This document shows positions 27,201 to 39,200 of a stretch of 64,000 nt of DNA, piece after piece (the first letter of the stretch is position 1; the number at the start of each line of letters is the position of its first letter). The translations under genes were made by a program, and so were the position numbers. The notes beneath the pieces are model-generated. The model made no database searches, had not been told where the DNA came from, and worked only from the letters and a program-made list of their open reading frames with translations. Source of the stretch: Strigamia acuminata (Eukaryota; Arthropoda; Chilopoda; Geophilomorpha; Linotaeniidae); assembly GCA_949358305.1 (NCBI GenBank), contig OX442320.1, positions 932,501 through 996,500 on the forward strand, written 5' to 3'.

Positions 27201-30121
27201 GATGAGATCAAAAGTCTATTCTCCCAAATCATTGCTTGGATGTTTCTAAAACTTACATTGGAGCCTTCTACTAAGGTTTAAACACTATTTCTGAACATTC
27301 AGAGACATTGGTCTTGTGGTGTTTGTGCTAAGTTAACTGTGATGAGATCAAAAGTCTATTCTCGCAAATCATTACTTGGATGTTGCTAAAACTTCTCTTG
27401 AAGTCTTCTACTAAGGTTTAAACACTATTTCTGAACATTCAGAGACATTGGTCTTGTGGTGTTTGTGCTAAGTCAACTGCGATGTGAAATGAGCTCAAAA
27501 TTTTTTTTTCAAAATTTATTGCTTGGATGTTGCTAAAACTTAGAATTGGAGCCTTCTACTAAGGTTTAAACACTATTTCTGAATATTCAGAGACATTGGT
27601 CTTGTGGTGTTTGTGCTAAGTCAACTGTGATGAGATCAAAAGTCTATTCTCCCAAATCATTGCTTGGATGTTTCTAAAACTTACATTGGAGCCTTCTACT
27701 AAGGTTTAAACACTATTTCTGAACATTCAGAGACATTGGTCTTGTGGTGTTTGTGCTAAGTCAACTGTGATGAGATCAAAAGTCTATTCTCCCAAATCAT
27801 TGCTTGGATGTTTCTAAAACTTACATTGGAGCCTTCTACTAAGGTTTAAACACTATTTCTGAACATTCAGAGACATTGGTCTTGTGGTGTTTGTGCTAAG
27901 TCAACTGCGATGTGAAATGAGCTCAAAATTTTTTTTTCAAAATTTATTGCTTGGATGTTGCTAAAACTTACATTGGAGCCTTCTACTAAGGTTTAAACAC
28001 TATTTCTGAATATTCAGAGACATTGGTCTTGTGGTGTTTGTGCTAAGTCAACTGTGATGAGATCAAAAGTCTATTCTCCCAAATCATTGCTTGGATGTTT
28101 CTAAAACTTACATTGGAGCCTTCTACTAAGGTTTAAACACTATTTCTGAACATTCAGAGACATTGGTCTTGTGGTGTTTGTGCTAAGTCAACTATGATGA
28201 GATCAAAAGTCTATTCTCCCAAATGATTGCTTGGATGTTTCTAAAACTTACATTGGAGCCTTCTACTAAGGTTTAAACACTATTTCTGAACATTCAGAGA
28301 CATTGGTCTTGTGGTGTTTGTGCTAAGTTAACTGTGATGAGATCAAAAGTCTATTCTCGCAAATCATTGCTTGGATGTTGCTAAAACTTCTCTTGAAGTC
28401 TTCTACTAAGGTTTAAACACTATTTCTAAACATTCAGAGACATTGGTCTTGTGGTGTTTGTGCTAAGTCAACTGCGATGTGAAATGAGCTCAAAATTTTT
28501 TTTTCAAAATTTATTGCTTGGATGTTGCTAAAACTTTCATTGGAGCCTTCTACTAAGGTTTAAACACTATTTCTGAACATTCAGAGACATTGGTCTTGTG
28601 GTGTTTGTGCTAAGTCAACTGTGATGAGATCAAAAGTCTATTCTCCCAAATCATTGCTTGGATGTTTCTAAAACTTACATTGGAGCCTTCTACTAAGGTT
28701 TAAACACTATTTCTGAACATTCAGAGACATTGGTCTTGTGGTGTTTGTGCTAAGTCAACTATGATGAGATCAAAAGTCTATTCTCCCAAATCATTGCTTG
28801 GATGTTTCTAAAACTTACATTGGAGCCTTCTACTAAGGTTTAAACACTATTTCTGAACATTCAGAGACATTGGTCTTGTGGTGTTTGTGCTAAGTCAACT
28901 GTGATGAGATCAAAAGTCTATTCTCGCAAATCATTGCTTGGATGTTGCTAAAACTTCTCTTGAAGTCTTCTACTAAGGTTTAAACACTATTTCTGAACAT
29001 TCAGAGACATTGGTCTTGTGGTGTTTGTGCTAAGTCAACTGCGATGTGAAATGAGCTCAAAATTTTTTTTTCAAAATTTATTGCTTGGATGTTGCTAAAA
29101 CTTACATTGGAGCCTTCTACTAAGGTTTAAACACTATTTCTGAATATTCAGAGACATTGGTCTTGTGGTGTTTGTGCTAAGTCAACTATGATGAGATCAA
29201 AAGTCTATTCTCCCAAATGATTGCTTGGATGTTTCTAAAACTTACATTGGAGCCTTCTACTAAGGTTTAAACACTATTTCTGAACATTCAGAGACATTGG
29301 TCTTGTGGTGTTTGTGCTAAGTTAACTGTGATGAGATCAAAAGTCTATTCTTGCAAATCATTGCTTGGATGTTGCTAAAACTTCTCTTGAAGTCTTCTAC
29401 TAAGGTTTAAACACTATTTCTAAACATTCAGAGACATTGGTCTTGTGGTGTTTGTGCTAAGTCAACTGCGATGTGAAATGAGCTCAAAATTTTTTTTTCA
29501 AAATTTATTGCTTGGATGTTGCTAAAACTTACATTGGAGCCTTCTACTAAGGTTTAAACACTATTTCTGAATATTCAGAGACATTGGTCTTGTGGTGTTT
29601 GTGCTAAGTCAACTGTGATGAGATCAAAAGTCTATTCTCCCAAATCATTGCTTAGATGTTTCTAAAACTTACATTGGAGCCTTCTACTAAGGTTTAAACA
29701 CTATTTCTGAACATTCAGAGACATTGGTTGTGTGGTGTTTGTGCTAAGTCAACTGTGATGAGATCAAAAGTCTATTCTCCCAAATCATTGCTTGGATGTT
29801 TCTAAAACTTACATTGGAGCCTTCTACTAAGGTTTAAACACTATTTCTGAACATTCAGAGACATTGATCTTGTGGTCTTTGTGCTAAGTCAACTGCAATG
29901 TGAAATAAGCTCAAAATTTTTTTTTCAAAATTTATTGCTTGGATGTTGCTAAAACTTACATTGAAGGCTTCTACTAAGGTTTAAACACTATTTCTGAACA
30001 TTCAGAGACATTGGACTTGTGGTGTTTGTGCTAAGTCAACCGTGATGAGATCAAAAGTCTATTCTCCCAAATGATTGCTTGGATGTTTCTAAAACTTACA
30101 TTGGAGCCTTCTACTAAGGTT
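24297..30121. repeat. Satellite array III
   Basis: About 41 monomers of the same family. Its first ~1.9 kb is the continuation of the second 3,095-bp unit: it matches 15220 onward, with the diagnostic CATTGTAGG at 25981 against 16764, but carries one extra 140-bp monomer. It ends at GGTT (30118-30121), the target duplication of the gypsy element. Confidence 0.96.
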
Positions 30122-30283
30122 TGTCGCGCCCCTACTTCGCTCTCGCTGACTCGTGGGTTGATTACTTAATTCGACTAACTCACTACCGCTTTGCTCAAGC
30201 GGTTTACCCACAGAAATGATTACACAGATATAAAAGGTAAAATATAATATAGATTTATTCTGTGGGACAATGTACAGATATAT

Positions 30284-30298
30284 CTTATATATATATAT
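30284..30298 (-). promoter_or_regulatory. TATA-like core promoter of the gypsy LTR
   Basis: Alternating TA run ending in TATAAG on the minus strand. AATAAA sits about 25 bp downstream in the element's sense. The same pair occurs in the right LTR at 62710-62724 and 62680-62685. The transcription start is not determined. Confidence 0.5.
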
Positions 30299-30404
30299 GA
30301 AAGGTGAGTAAAAGGTAAATCGGAATGGGTGCTGGGAATGGAAAGGTAAAGGTAAGATGAAAGCTGGCTGGAATCGGCGAGGTCGTCTGTTGTCTCGTTC
30401 GTGT

Positions 30405-30524
30405 CCAAGATGGCGTCCTCGTTGTGGCAACGTGATGTCGTCTTGGGCCGGCGTGGCAATATGGCGTCCTCGCTGTGGCAACGTGATGTCGTCTTGGGCC
30501 GGCGTGGCAATATGGCGTCCTCGG
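30405..30524. repeat. 51-bp tandem repeat in the gypsy LTR
   Basis: ATGGCG recurs at 30410, 30461 and 30512, spaced 51 bp, inside copies of a unit containing GTGGCAACGTGATGTCGTC. Each copy starts with AAGATGGCG or AATATGGCG, a YY1/Pho-like core. The same block lies in the right LTR at about 62831-62950. An enhancer-like role is inference. Confidence 0.85.
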
Positions 30525-31188
30525 CTCGTCTCTGGCTGGTCCTTCGGGCTCACGCTGGTCAGGCGCGAGTGAATGCTTAGTTAAAAGGCTTACTTCGGTC
30601 TGTTGTCTAGGTTTTTGTGTGGTGTCCGGCGATCACACAGCGGCGGACTCTTCTGGCTCCCGGCGGTCACACAGCGGCGGGAACGCTCGTCGTGGTTTTA
30701 CTGCAGTTTAGGCTTGTGCGACCGTTTGTCTGCACAACTCGCTAAACTGGAGTGGTTTTTTACTATTTCTAGCTGGTGTGCTAAAATAGTGTGGTAATCT
30801 TATCTCGCAGGTTACTCTGCGGAGTTTGACACTGACCAAACGTACTCACGGTAAATTGTCCTTTGTCCTTGGTCAATCCCAGTATATTTACTTGGGCCTG
30901 ATCTTGTAGGACGACGGGTTTTACGTGTGTTTCTCGTTTGATGGTTGTGTTGGTTCTGCCCGCTTAGTGCAAGGCACATTCCTTTGCACAAAGCGGGGTT
31001 GACAGGTGACCGGAATCACCCAATGGTGGGGTGGACGAGCCATCCCCACTCCCTCAGGGCAGACGCCTGTCCATTGACTAGATGTCAATGCACTGAGGGA
31101 AGGGAGACGCGCTTGCGGCTCCCCTTACACCCGAAACGAGGTCACGAGAGAAACTCTTCGTTGACCCCGGTCCAGTCGGGTCACCACA

Positions 31189-31200
31189 CTTCCCCCTCCG
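31189..31200 (-). promoter_or_regulatory. Gypsy polypurine tract
   Basis: CGGAGGGGGAAG on the minus strand, directly abutting the 3' LTR. This is the expected plus-strand DNA primer site and confirms minus-strand orientation. Confidence 0.9.
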
Positions 31201-31224
31201 AGCTCAGACCGTGGGGCTGAGCGA

Positions 31225-34200
31225 TCACTTCTTTTCTGGGGGACCCGACACTGAGTCCGTCACCTGGGCGTAACTCACTCCAGGGACAGGCGGTTGAGTG
31301 CCGGGTGGCGCGGGTAGATCGCCTACTAGCGCCGAGGACCGATCACGGGGGTCCTCATGCTCCGTAATGAAACATAATGCATGGCCGTCAACTGGCTCAT
31401 GCGGGGCACGCGTCCTCTCGTGTAACCAAACGCTCGGGATATAGGCGGAGAAGCCGGTGTTCGTATGCCGGATGGCATTGGCTTCCGCTGGCGTCACTGG
31501 CGCACGGTGGGCTCTCAGCAACCTCTGGTGGAAGATGAGGTCTTTAGTCTTCCGGATCTGGTTGTGAAGCCAGATGAAGACCGATTTGCCTCTGTCCCGC
31601 TGCGCGAGGATAAACCTCCTGGTCGCCGTCGTCATCGAAAGATGGGGAAACTCTTCGATGATTCGCCCATAATAGTCTGGTGGAGGCGGTGCCGGCTTCG
31701 GCTTCTGGGTGGCCGCGGGAATCACTGCTTGCGTTGTTGTCGCCGCTCGGGCCGGTGGGGTTCCGGGCGGTGTCGGCTTCGTTTGCTCGACGGACCTGAC
31801 GGGTGGCGTTCGGCACAGCAAGCGCTTAGGTTTACCCGCCACTTCGAACAGGGCGGGTCCTTGCGGGGATATCTCCGCAGGCATCGGTGGCGGAATCGGA
31901 ACTCCGCTCGTCGGCGAGATCACCATGTCTACATCCTCTGCCGATTCTTCCGTCTGGATGGTCAAGGCGCGCAGTTGTTGGGTAGGCGCCGCTGTCCAGG
32001 TGGCGGAGGTGTAACGAAACGCTGTGCTTCGCAACTTGTACCCTTCAAATTCTGGGTTTACCACATCCCTGGTTAGCTCGTAGCGAGTCAACACAGGGTC
32101 GGGCAGAATGGAGCTCCACTCTGCGAGGAGTGCACGGGGAACCTGTACACCCTCTCTGTCCACGACAGACCATGCGGCCATCGCCTGACGCCCTTCTCCG
32201 AAGAGTGCTGGGGTTAGCAGCTGCATCATGACCTTGGTCAATGATAACTGTAGGCTGCGACGATTCACTGGATTCGATCGCTCTGAATCCGCAGTGAAGG
32301 CACGCGAGAGCTTACTCATCATCGCGATTGCCCATTCGATAAAATATCGCTGTGTTTGATCCACACCTCGCAAGGCGGGCGCGGAGACTCTTGGGTCTTC
32401 CATCACGAAGCGAAACGCTGAGAGCTCGGAGATAGTCGGGTTGGCGGCTTCTCTCGCGAGTCGCGCTTCTTCGTCTCGCCTCTCGAAGAACAGGGCCGAG
32501 GAACCGGGTCGGGGTCGGCTCGGCCTGCAAATGTCGGTCAAATTGGCTCGACATTCCTGCATAATGCTCTGTCCAACGGGGAGAAGGACTGAGCGGTCGG
32601 TGGGTAAATCCGGCGGATCGCTCGAATTCAGCAACGACGGCGGCGGCAGGTTCGGAGGCGGCTGCGTCTTGGTCGGCAGCGTTGGCGTCGGCAGCGGTGG
32701 TGGTGGCTGCGTCGGCGGTGGTGGCGTCTCCGTCGTCTGCACCCCAGTCATTGCGACTTGGGGCGCCGGGAGATGTTGTTCGGAGCTTGAGGGCTGCACG
32801 ATGGCGGTTGGCATGCCATCGGGTCGTGGTCGCGAATTTATGTAGTCTGCGAGCCACCTTGCCACCTCGTGTGGGGTCACCATTCCGTCGGTGACAACGC
32901 CCATCACATCGACACTTAAACAATCAAAAGGCGCGTAAGGCCCTAAGAAAATAGTTTCGAATGGTGATTTTCTCCTCGGCTTGCACGCTTGACATCGCTG
33001 ACATTGGTGGACAAAAAGAGCAATATCTTTTTTCATCCCTGTCCAGTGAAAAAGCTGTGTAGCACGATAGAGTGTTCTGCTTACTCCCGCATGGCTCGCA
33101 AGCGGGTGCCCGTGTAACAACCACAGCACGCGACCGATTAAGGAAGCAGGTATTACTACCTTTACTGCGGTGTCCGATTCACTCAAGTCATCTTGGTGAT
33201 TTGGGTGATGTTTCACCAAAAGGCCGTCATCCAATAGGTAATCTATGGATTCGTGTGCATAACGACGCTTCTGCCTTCTGGTTAAGTTGGGCGGATATTT
33301 TCCTGTCAGTACGAATCTAGCTCTGTCCTGACATTTTTTGTCTAATTTTTGTTGCACAATTATTTCCTCCCTTGTTGGGGGATTGCTTTTCATTTGCTTG
33401 CCGACATGAGCGTGGAAGGCGCTTAGAAGCGGGTCATTTATTCTCCGCTCTAGCTTAAATTCCTTCTTTGCATTTGGGTAATTGTCAGCAGCTGGTTGGT
33501 ATAACCGCGTCCAGAATCCACAGAATTTTACGTCTGCCGGAGACGCGGTGGGAATTTCATTCATCTTCCTTAAATCCCAACGGTGACAACTCGTAGGGCA
33601 ATAAATGATGCGGGAGTCATCCTCGCCATCATCGTCAGCGTCGATTGGATCTGACACTGGTGCCCGTGACAGAGCGTCAGCCACGACGTTATATTTGCCG
33701 GGTTTGTATTGAATGGTCAAGTCGCATGCCATCAGTTCTAACTGCCATCTGGCTAGTCGACCGGCTGGCTCCTTTAATTTCATCAGCCATTGTAACGCTT
33801 GATGATCTGTGTGGACCACAAATTTGGTATATTCGAGATAATCTCTGAATTTCCTTATGGCCCACACAACTGCCAAACACTCCAACTCTGTGGCGTTGTA
33901 ATTTTTTTCAGCGCCTTGGAGTTTGCGACTTATAAACATGCACAGCAGGTCTTGTTCGACTCCGTCGCGCACGTGTGTTTGGAGCAACGCCGCTCCTAAC
34001 CCAACTCTGCTGGCGTCCGTATGTAATATGAACGGCCGGTTTAAGTCGGGTAGAGGCATTACGCCGACTTCCGTCAGCATCCTCTTTATCGCATTGAATG
34101 CGATGTTGCACTCATTTGACCATACAAATTCGTTTTCATTCTTCAGGAGGTCGGTAACTGGGGCTGCCACTTCAGCTAGACCCGGTAGCAACCTGCCGAA

Positions 34201-35789
34201 GAAGTTTATCATTCCCATAAACCGTTGGACACCTTTAACGTCCTCGGGTGGTGGGAAACGATTAATCGCATCGATTTTTTCGGGGCCAATAGCTAAACCA
34301 TTGACTCCAATGCGATAACCCAGGAAGGCAAGCTCCTTTCGACAGAACTTGCTCTTACCCGGGTGAACGTGTAACCCAGCTTTTGCCAGCCGGGTGAGCA
34401 CTTGGTCGATGTGCTCAATGTGCTCTTCGAATGTTTTGGAGGCAATAACTATGTCATCTAGGTATGCCCACACAAACTGATGCAGGATATCACCCAATAC
34501 GCTTTCGATTAGTCTCTGAAAGGTACTGGGAGCGTTCACTAAACCAAATGGCATGACGTTGAACATCAACCGTCCAATTGGCGAGTAAAATGCTGTTTTT
34601 ATCTTATCCTCTGGCCTCATCTCAACTTGCCAGTATCCCTTCGACAGATCCATCGTCGTAACCCAAGAAAAGGGGCTAAGCTCTCTCAAAATGGATTCGA
34701 TAGACGGCATCTGTATGGGATCTATTTCTGTCACCGCGTTTAATGGGCGGTAATCAATGCATAGGCGTGGGTCCGAGCCCGGGCGCATCACGAGTACAAC
34801 TCGCGTCGCGTATTCTCCCTGGGCCTCGGAGACAATGCCACTGTCTAGCATTTCTTGGCACATTTTTTGCACTATTTCACATTTTTGCGGGTTCATTCCC
34901 TTATACGCAACTCGTATAGGTTTATTATCCGTCAATTTAATTTCGTGAATAGCCTTATTCGTTCGGCCCGGTTTTTTCGACAGGATCCCCTCATATTTAA
35001 GTAGGACTCTTCGTAGGGCTGCCGCTTCGTTTAATTCTAAAGCGGCGTCGGCGACAAGCGTTTCCACTACATTGTCCCGTCGCAATTCTGTTACGAATGC
35101 TTTAAAATCGTAGTCTTGAACGAATTTCTTTAGGCCTTTCTCCCACTGTGTCTTGTCGGCCGCTTCTTTTACAAGAGCTGGTGGCACGACAATTGCGGGT
35201 CTTTCCTTATCATTTCTGATATAATTCCAAGATTTCGTTATTGGATTTGGTTGTATTTCCATTGACGCCATGAGGTCTAAGCCCAACAGAAAAATTCTGT
35301 CGCATGTGGGCAGGACCAGGAAAGGGTGCTGTTCTACCCCTCCGAGCCACTCCATGGTCAATAATATAACTCCTTTTGGACGCGCCATTCCGTTGGCGGT
35401 TTTTAGACGTATATTTTTATTAACGCCTTTTATCTTATCGGTGAGACCCAATGATGCTACTATGTCTTCGGAAACGAACGAGCGATCTGCTCCCGAGTCT
35501 AGCGGTCCCATAATTTTTTCACGTTCTATTGTCATGGGCAACATGCATAGGCGGTTGGTGTATTCGACCGCCACGTTGCACATGAAAACACGAAATTCTT
35601 CTGTGTCTTCGACTACTTGAGGTAATTCTTCAAGCAGTAGGTTCGGTTCTTCCGCCTCAGCCTCAGCGTTTGCGGTAATTACCTGCAAAGCGTTGTTGGC
35701 CCTGTCTTGAATTTGGGCGTTAGCTATGTCACTACCCATTTCTTTGACTGGTGGCGGCTTATCGAACCCTTTGTTAAACCCCTTCTTCT
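31225..35789 (-). CDS. pol: Gypsy pol (protease-RT-RNase H-partial integrase plus unknown C-terminal region)
   Basis: An open frame of about 1,520 residues, cut at its 5' end by Copia-A; its first codons continue in the same frame at 48865-48937. Counted from 35789, it shows an aspartic protease motif LDSGAD near residue 97, a reverse transcriptase with MDLSKGYWQ and the catalytic YLDD near 442-445, and RNase H with HTDAS near 590 and VHTDH near 660. The integrase zinc finger (HPLASH...CQRC) lies near 894-932. The catalytic core begins with SVDVMG (Asp near 960), but the frame then runs straight into unrelated sequence: the second Asp and the Glu are absent. About 550 further residues are Pro-rich, with no motif, membrane segment or chromodomain that I recognise. 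The stop is TGA at 31225-31227, 25 bp before the PPT. Expression probably needs -1 frameshifting from gag. Confidence 0.9.
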
Positions 35790-36254
35790 TGAAGAGTTGC
35801 AATGGCCTGTGCGCTGTCGAAATAATTCGGAAACATCATTTTGGCTGGGCGGATAAATCGGACACGCGTCCGCCATCTTTTATTACAAAAGTGAGTGTGT
35901 AACATAAAACCTGGTTCGAGGCTAATCGCCCTCGATCTCAAACACAAAGAAATCATAGAACAAATCATTGTTTCAATACACTGACTTGTTCTTTACAGAA
36001 AGACAAAACTAATGAATAAAACAAACAGAACAACATAAACAATAAGTGCTCATTTGAGCAGGTGACAGGTTGTGTGTGTTGTCACGTAATAGGAGTCGGT
36101 TGCGGTACAAAACCAGCATTGGGATTAAAAATCAGAATCAACCGACTGCGATACGGGACATCAACATGGCAACACACTGATTGCATTTAACCACAATATG
36201 CAATCTGATAATCTACGCGGATGCGAGGACAAACAGGAAAACGTCAACCTAACA
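35790..36254 (-). repeat. Copia-A 3' LTR
   Basis: 465 bp. In sense: TGTTAGGTTGACG...AACTCTTCA. It carries AATAAAAGATGGCGG, a poly(A) signal fused to a YY1-like motif (around 35871-35885), a 9-bp inverted repeat AGTCGGTTG (36094-36102) / CAACCGACT (36139-36147), and blocks shared with the Copia-C LTR such as CTGCTCAAATGAGC and GATTTGTTCTA. Confidence 0.95.
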
Positions 36255-36266
36255 AATCCCCCTTCG
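36255..36266 (-). promoter_or_regulatory. Copia-A polypurine tract
   Basis: CGAAGGGGGATT on the minus strand, adjoining the 3' LTR and a few bases after the ORF stop (TAG, 36272-36274). Confidence 0.9.
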
Positions 36267-36271
36267 TTTAG

Positions 36272-39200
36272 CTATTTGTCAATTACAAAGATGTATTCGC
36301 ATAGCGCGTTCAATCTGGATTTAGCTAACCATTTCGTCAGAATATCCGCGACATTTAATTCGCCGGAAACATGCTCGATTGAAAACGTTCCTTTTTCAAA
36401 CCAATCTCTAACGAAATGGAGCTTCACGTCTATATGTTTATTTGCCCTGTTCTCGATCCTATTCTTACAGTATTGGATAGCCGGCTGGCTATCCGCAAAA
36501 ACGCAGGGCGTGTTTCGCTCGAGACAAAACATTATCTTTGCATCGTAAAGGCGCTCGAGCCAAATAACTTCTTTCACCCCATCGACCACGGCGAGAAATT
36601 CGCTCTCCATGATCGACAGGGAGGTCATCGATTGTTTGTGGCAATTCCACGAGATGGGAATGCCACCCATATAGACAATATGTCCCCCAAAGCTTCGTCG
36701 TCTGTCTTGATCCAGGGCAAACGACGCGTCGGTGTAAACTGTCAAATTCTCGTTTTTACAGTTCGATAAGTTAATCGAATAATTCGACGTGGTGGCCAAA
36801 TATCGCAGGACCTGCAGTAACATATTGACATGGCGCGTCGAATGTGTCTCGTTATACTGAGAAAGCACTATTACTGAAAACAGTATGTCGGGTCTGGTTC
36901 GGCTGGCGATGAACAACAGACTTCCGACCAGAGATCTGTACGGGAATGAGGTGTCGGCTTTTTCCCCGGTTCTTACACCTTGAATCATGGTTCCCGGGGT
37001 TACTGGAACCTTTACTCGATGGCACGAGTCAATCCCGTACGCTTTACAAAGCTTTTCAATATATTTCCGTTGGTGGATTTTAATCATGCCCCCGGACCTA
37101 TCAAACTCAATTCCTAAAAGTAAAGTTACGGGCCCCAGACTCACTACTTCAAACGATTCCCGTAACCACTTCAAAACGCATTGTTCCACATAGTCATCCT
37201 TGGAAAACAACACGATATCGTCCACGTAAAAGATGACTATTGCATCGTTGTCTAGGGCATAGACACAGTTTAAACCCAACAACGGTTGAAAGCCCAATTC
37301 AAGTAGTCGTATGTGGAGGACCTGGTACCACATACGACCGGACTGGTGTAATCCATAAAGTGCTTTTAAAAGCATCCAGCATTTATGCTTATTATGGGCG
37401 GTACGATATCCCTTGGGGATCTCCATGTACTGTACCGTATCGAGGTCCCCGTAAAGGTACGCGGCCTTGATATCCAGGTGTAAATCCCGCCATCCCTTGA
37501 GTATCACCAAAGTGCAAAAGAACACTATCACTAGCACAAAGTTGACGACGGGGGAGAACACCTCCGTAAAGTCAACTCCGGGCTTTTGCTTAAAGCCCTG
37601 TGCGACGAGTCGGGCTCGGTAGCGTTGGATAACACCCGTGTGGTCGCGCTTCATTTTGTATATCCATTTCGATCCCAAGAGAGTCGTACCCTCGTCTAAA
37701 GTTGTTTTGTCAACTTCCTTGTAAACCGTTCTTTCATCGAACACATCAATTTCCTCTCTCATGGCTTTTATCCAATCAGGACGTTTGACGTGGTACATGG
37801 CTTCTTCGTAGGTTTCCGGCTCGACGGCACAGAAACCTGCAAACCCTAACGGTTCACCGTCCCCCTCTAATGTCTTAAAGTCAAATAAGGTCGCATCATA
37901 TGCGTACCCTTCTTCATCGCACCACCGTGCGATATCAACTCGACTTCTTATCTTATCCTTTAAGGGCGTGATGTAAACAACATCTATTTGTCCCGCCGTC
38001 GCTCCGTCTTTGCGGACGGATGCGCGTCGTTCCCATTCCGCCATGTTTAACGGCAGTAGTTCCGGATGTAACATCACGTTCCCTTGCTTTTTCCTTGATC
38101 GTGATCCACGCCGTGTTTGAATCCCAGGAGGAATTTCAGGTTCCCCATCATTGTCAGGATAGATGTTGAAGTAATTCCCATCATCCCCCTTCGCCCCACC
38201 AATTTCTTCAACAGGCTCATCCCCTGTATCCCCGTCTCCAAAAATAGGGTTCCCCTCAACGGGCATGAGTGGGGGTTGCTGAGCTGCCTGTTTAGCGACT
38301 GGCCTCAATTCAGGTCTAAGAGTAGGCTTTGGGGTCGTGGGCAATGCGGGTTTCACTTTCTGCTGCGGAGCAGGTTGTGGAACCTCCTGTATCGCAGGAG
38401 GGGGTTCCGGGATTTCCGCCGGAATTGGGTCACCGACAACACTGTCGTCGTCAGAAAATGACCCATTGAACGAGTCCGAACTCGAAGTATCAAAGTCATT
38501 CTCCAATTCAGGCGACGTAACCGTCCCCAATTCAAACCAGAAATTGTTTTCAAAAATTTTGACGTGTTTAGACAAAAACACCTGATTTTTATTTGGATCC
38601 CAAATTCTGTAGCCGCGTGTAGAAGCGGCATATCCAATTAATGCCCCAGCCCATGCCCTGTCTTGTAATTTCCCACCCCGAGTCTGAGATGGGATATGGA
38701 CATAAGTCAATGAGCCAATGCACTTGACATGGCGAAGGGACAATTTCTTATTATAAAACACAGAATAAGGTGTTTTTCCCCCAATTCCCGTATGTAGAAA
38801 ACGGTTTTTCAGATATACAACTGAAACGGCAAGCTCTGCCCATAGAGTGGCGGGAAATTTATTCTCAAAAAGAAGTGCCCGAGTACCATTAAGAATGGTA
38901 CGGTTCGCCCGTTCGGCGACCGAATTCATTTCTGGGCTGTATGCATTAGTCCTCATACACTTAAGCCCAATTGTCGCCACATAATCGTCCCATTGTCTAG
39001 ATATGAACTCCCCTCCATTATCAGTTTTTATAGCCTTTACCTTCTTAGAGGTCGTTCGCTCAACTTCAAGTAGCCACCGCTTGAAGTGTCCTAAAACGTC
39101 ACTTTTTCGTTTCATGATAATTATCCACATAAAGCGGGAAAAATCATCGATGAGAATGAGATAATAGTACGCCCCACCCAATGTTTGAACTGGCGCGGGG

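Larger units (their letters stand above)
30122..31188 (-). repeat. Gypsy 3' LTR (left copy)
   Basis: 1,067 bp. In the element's sense it starts TGTGGTGACC and ends GGGGCGCGACA. A TATA-rich run (30284-30298) followed about 25 bp later by AATAAA (minus strand, 30259-30254) marks the core promoter and poly(A) signal, giving a short R region. A 51-bp tandem repeat lies at 30405-30524. ORFs of 71-154 codons inside the LTR overlap the repeat and extend into unrelated flanks, so they are not annotated. Confidence 0.95.

Noticed and set aside
30089-30553. 154-codon minus-strand ORF at the gypsy LTR and its twin at 62512-62979
   Set aside because: Composed of the LTR 51-bp repeat and flanking sequence; the two copies end in different unrelated flanks.
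31465-32076. 203-codon plus-strand ORF
   Set aside because: Antisense shadow of gypsy pol; low-complexity Arg/Gly composition from the Pro-rich coding strand.
31225-32900. Envelope-like protein for the gypsy C-terminal region
   Set aside because: No signal peptide, transmembrane segment, furin-type site or Cys pattern; it is also fused in frame to pol.
32312-32923. 203-codon minus-strand ORF overlapping pol in another frame
   Set aside because: Lies in the GC-rich Pro/Thr-coding stretch of pol. A relation to the missing integrase core was considered, but no DDE motif is visible.
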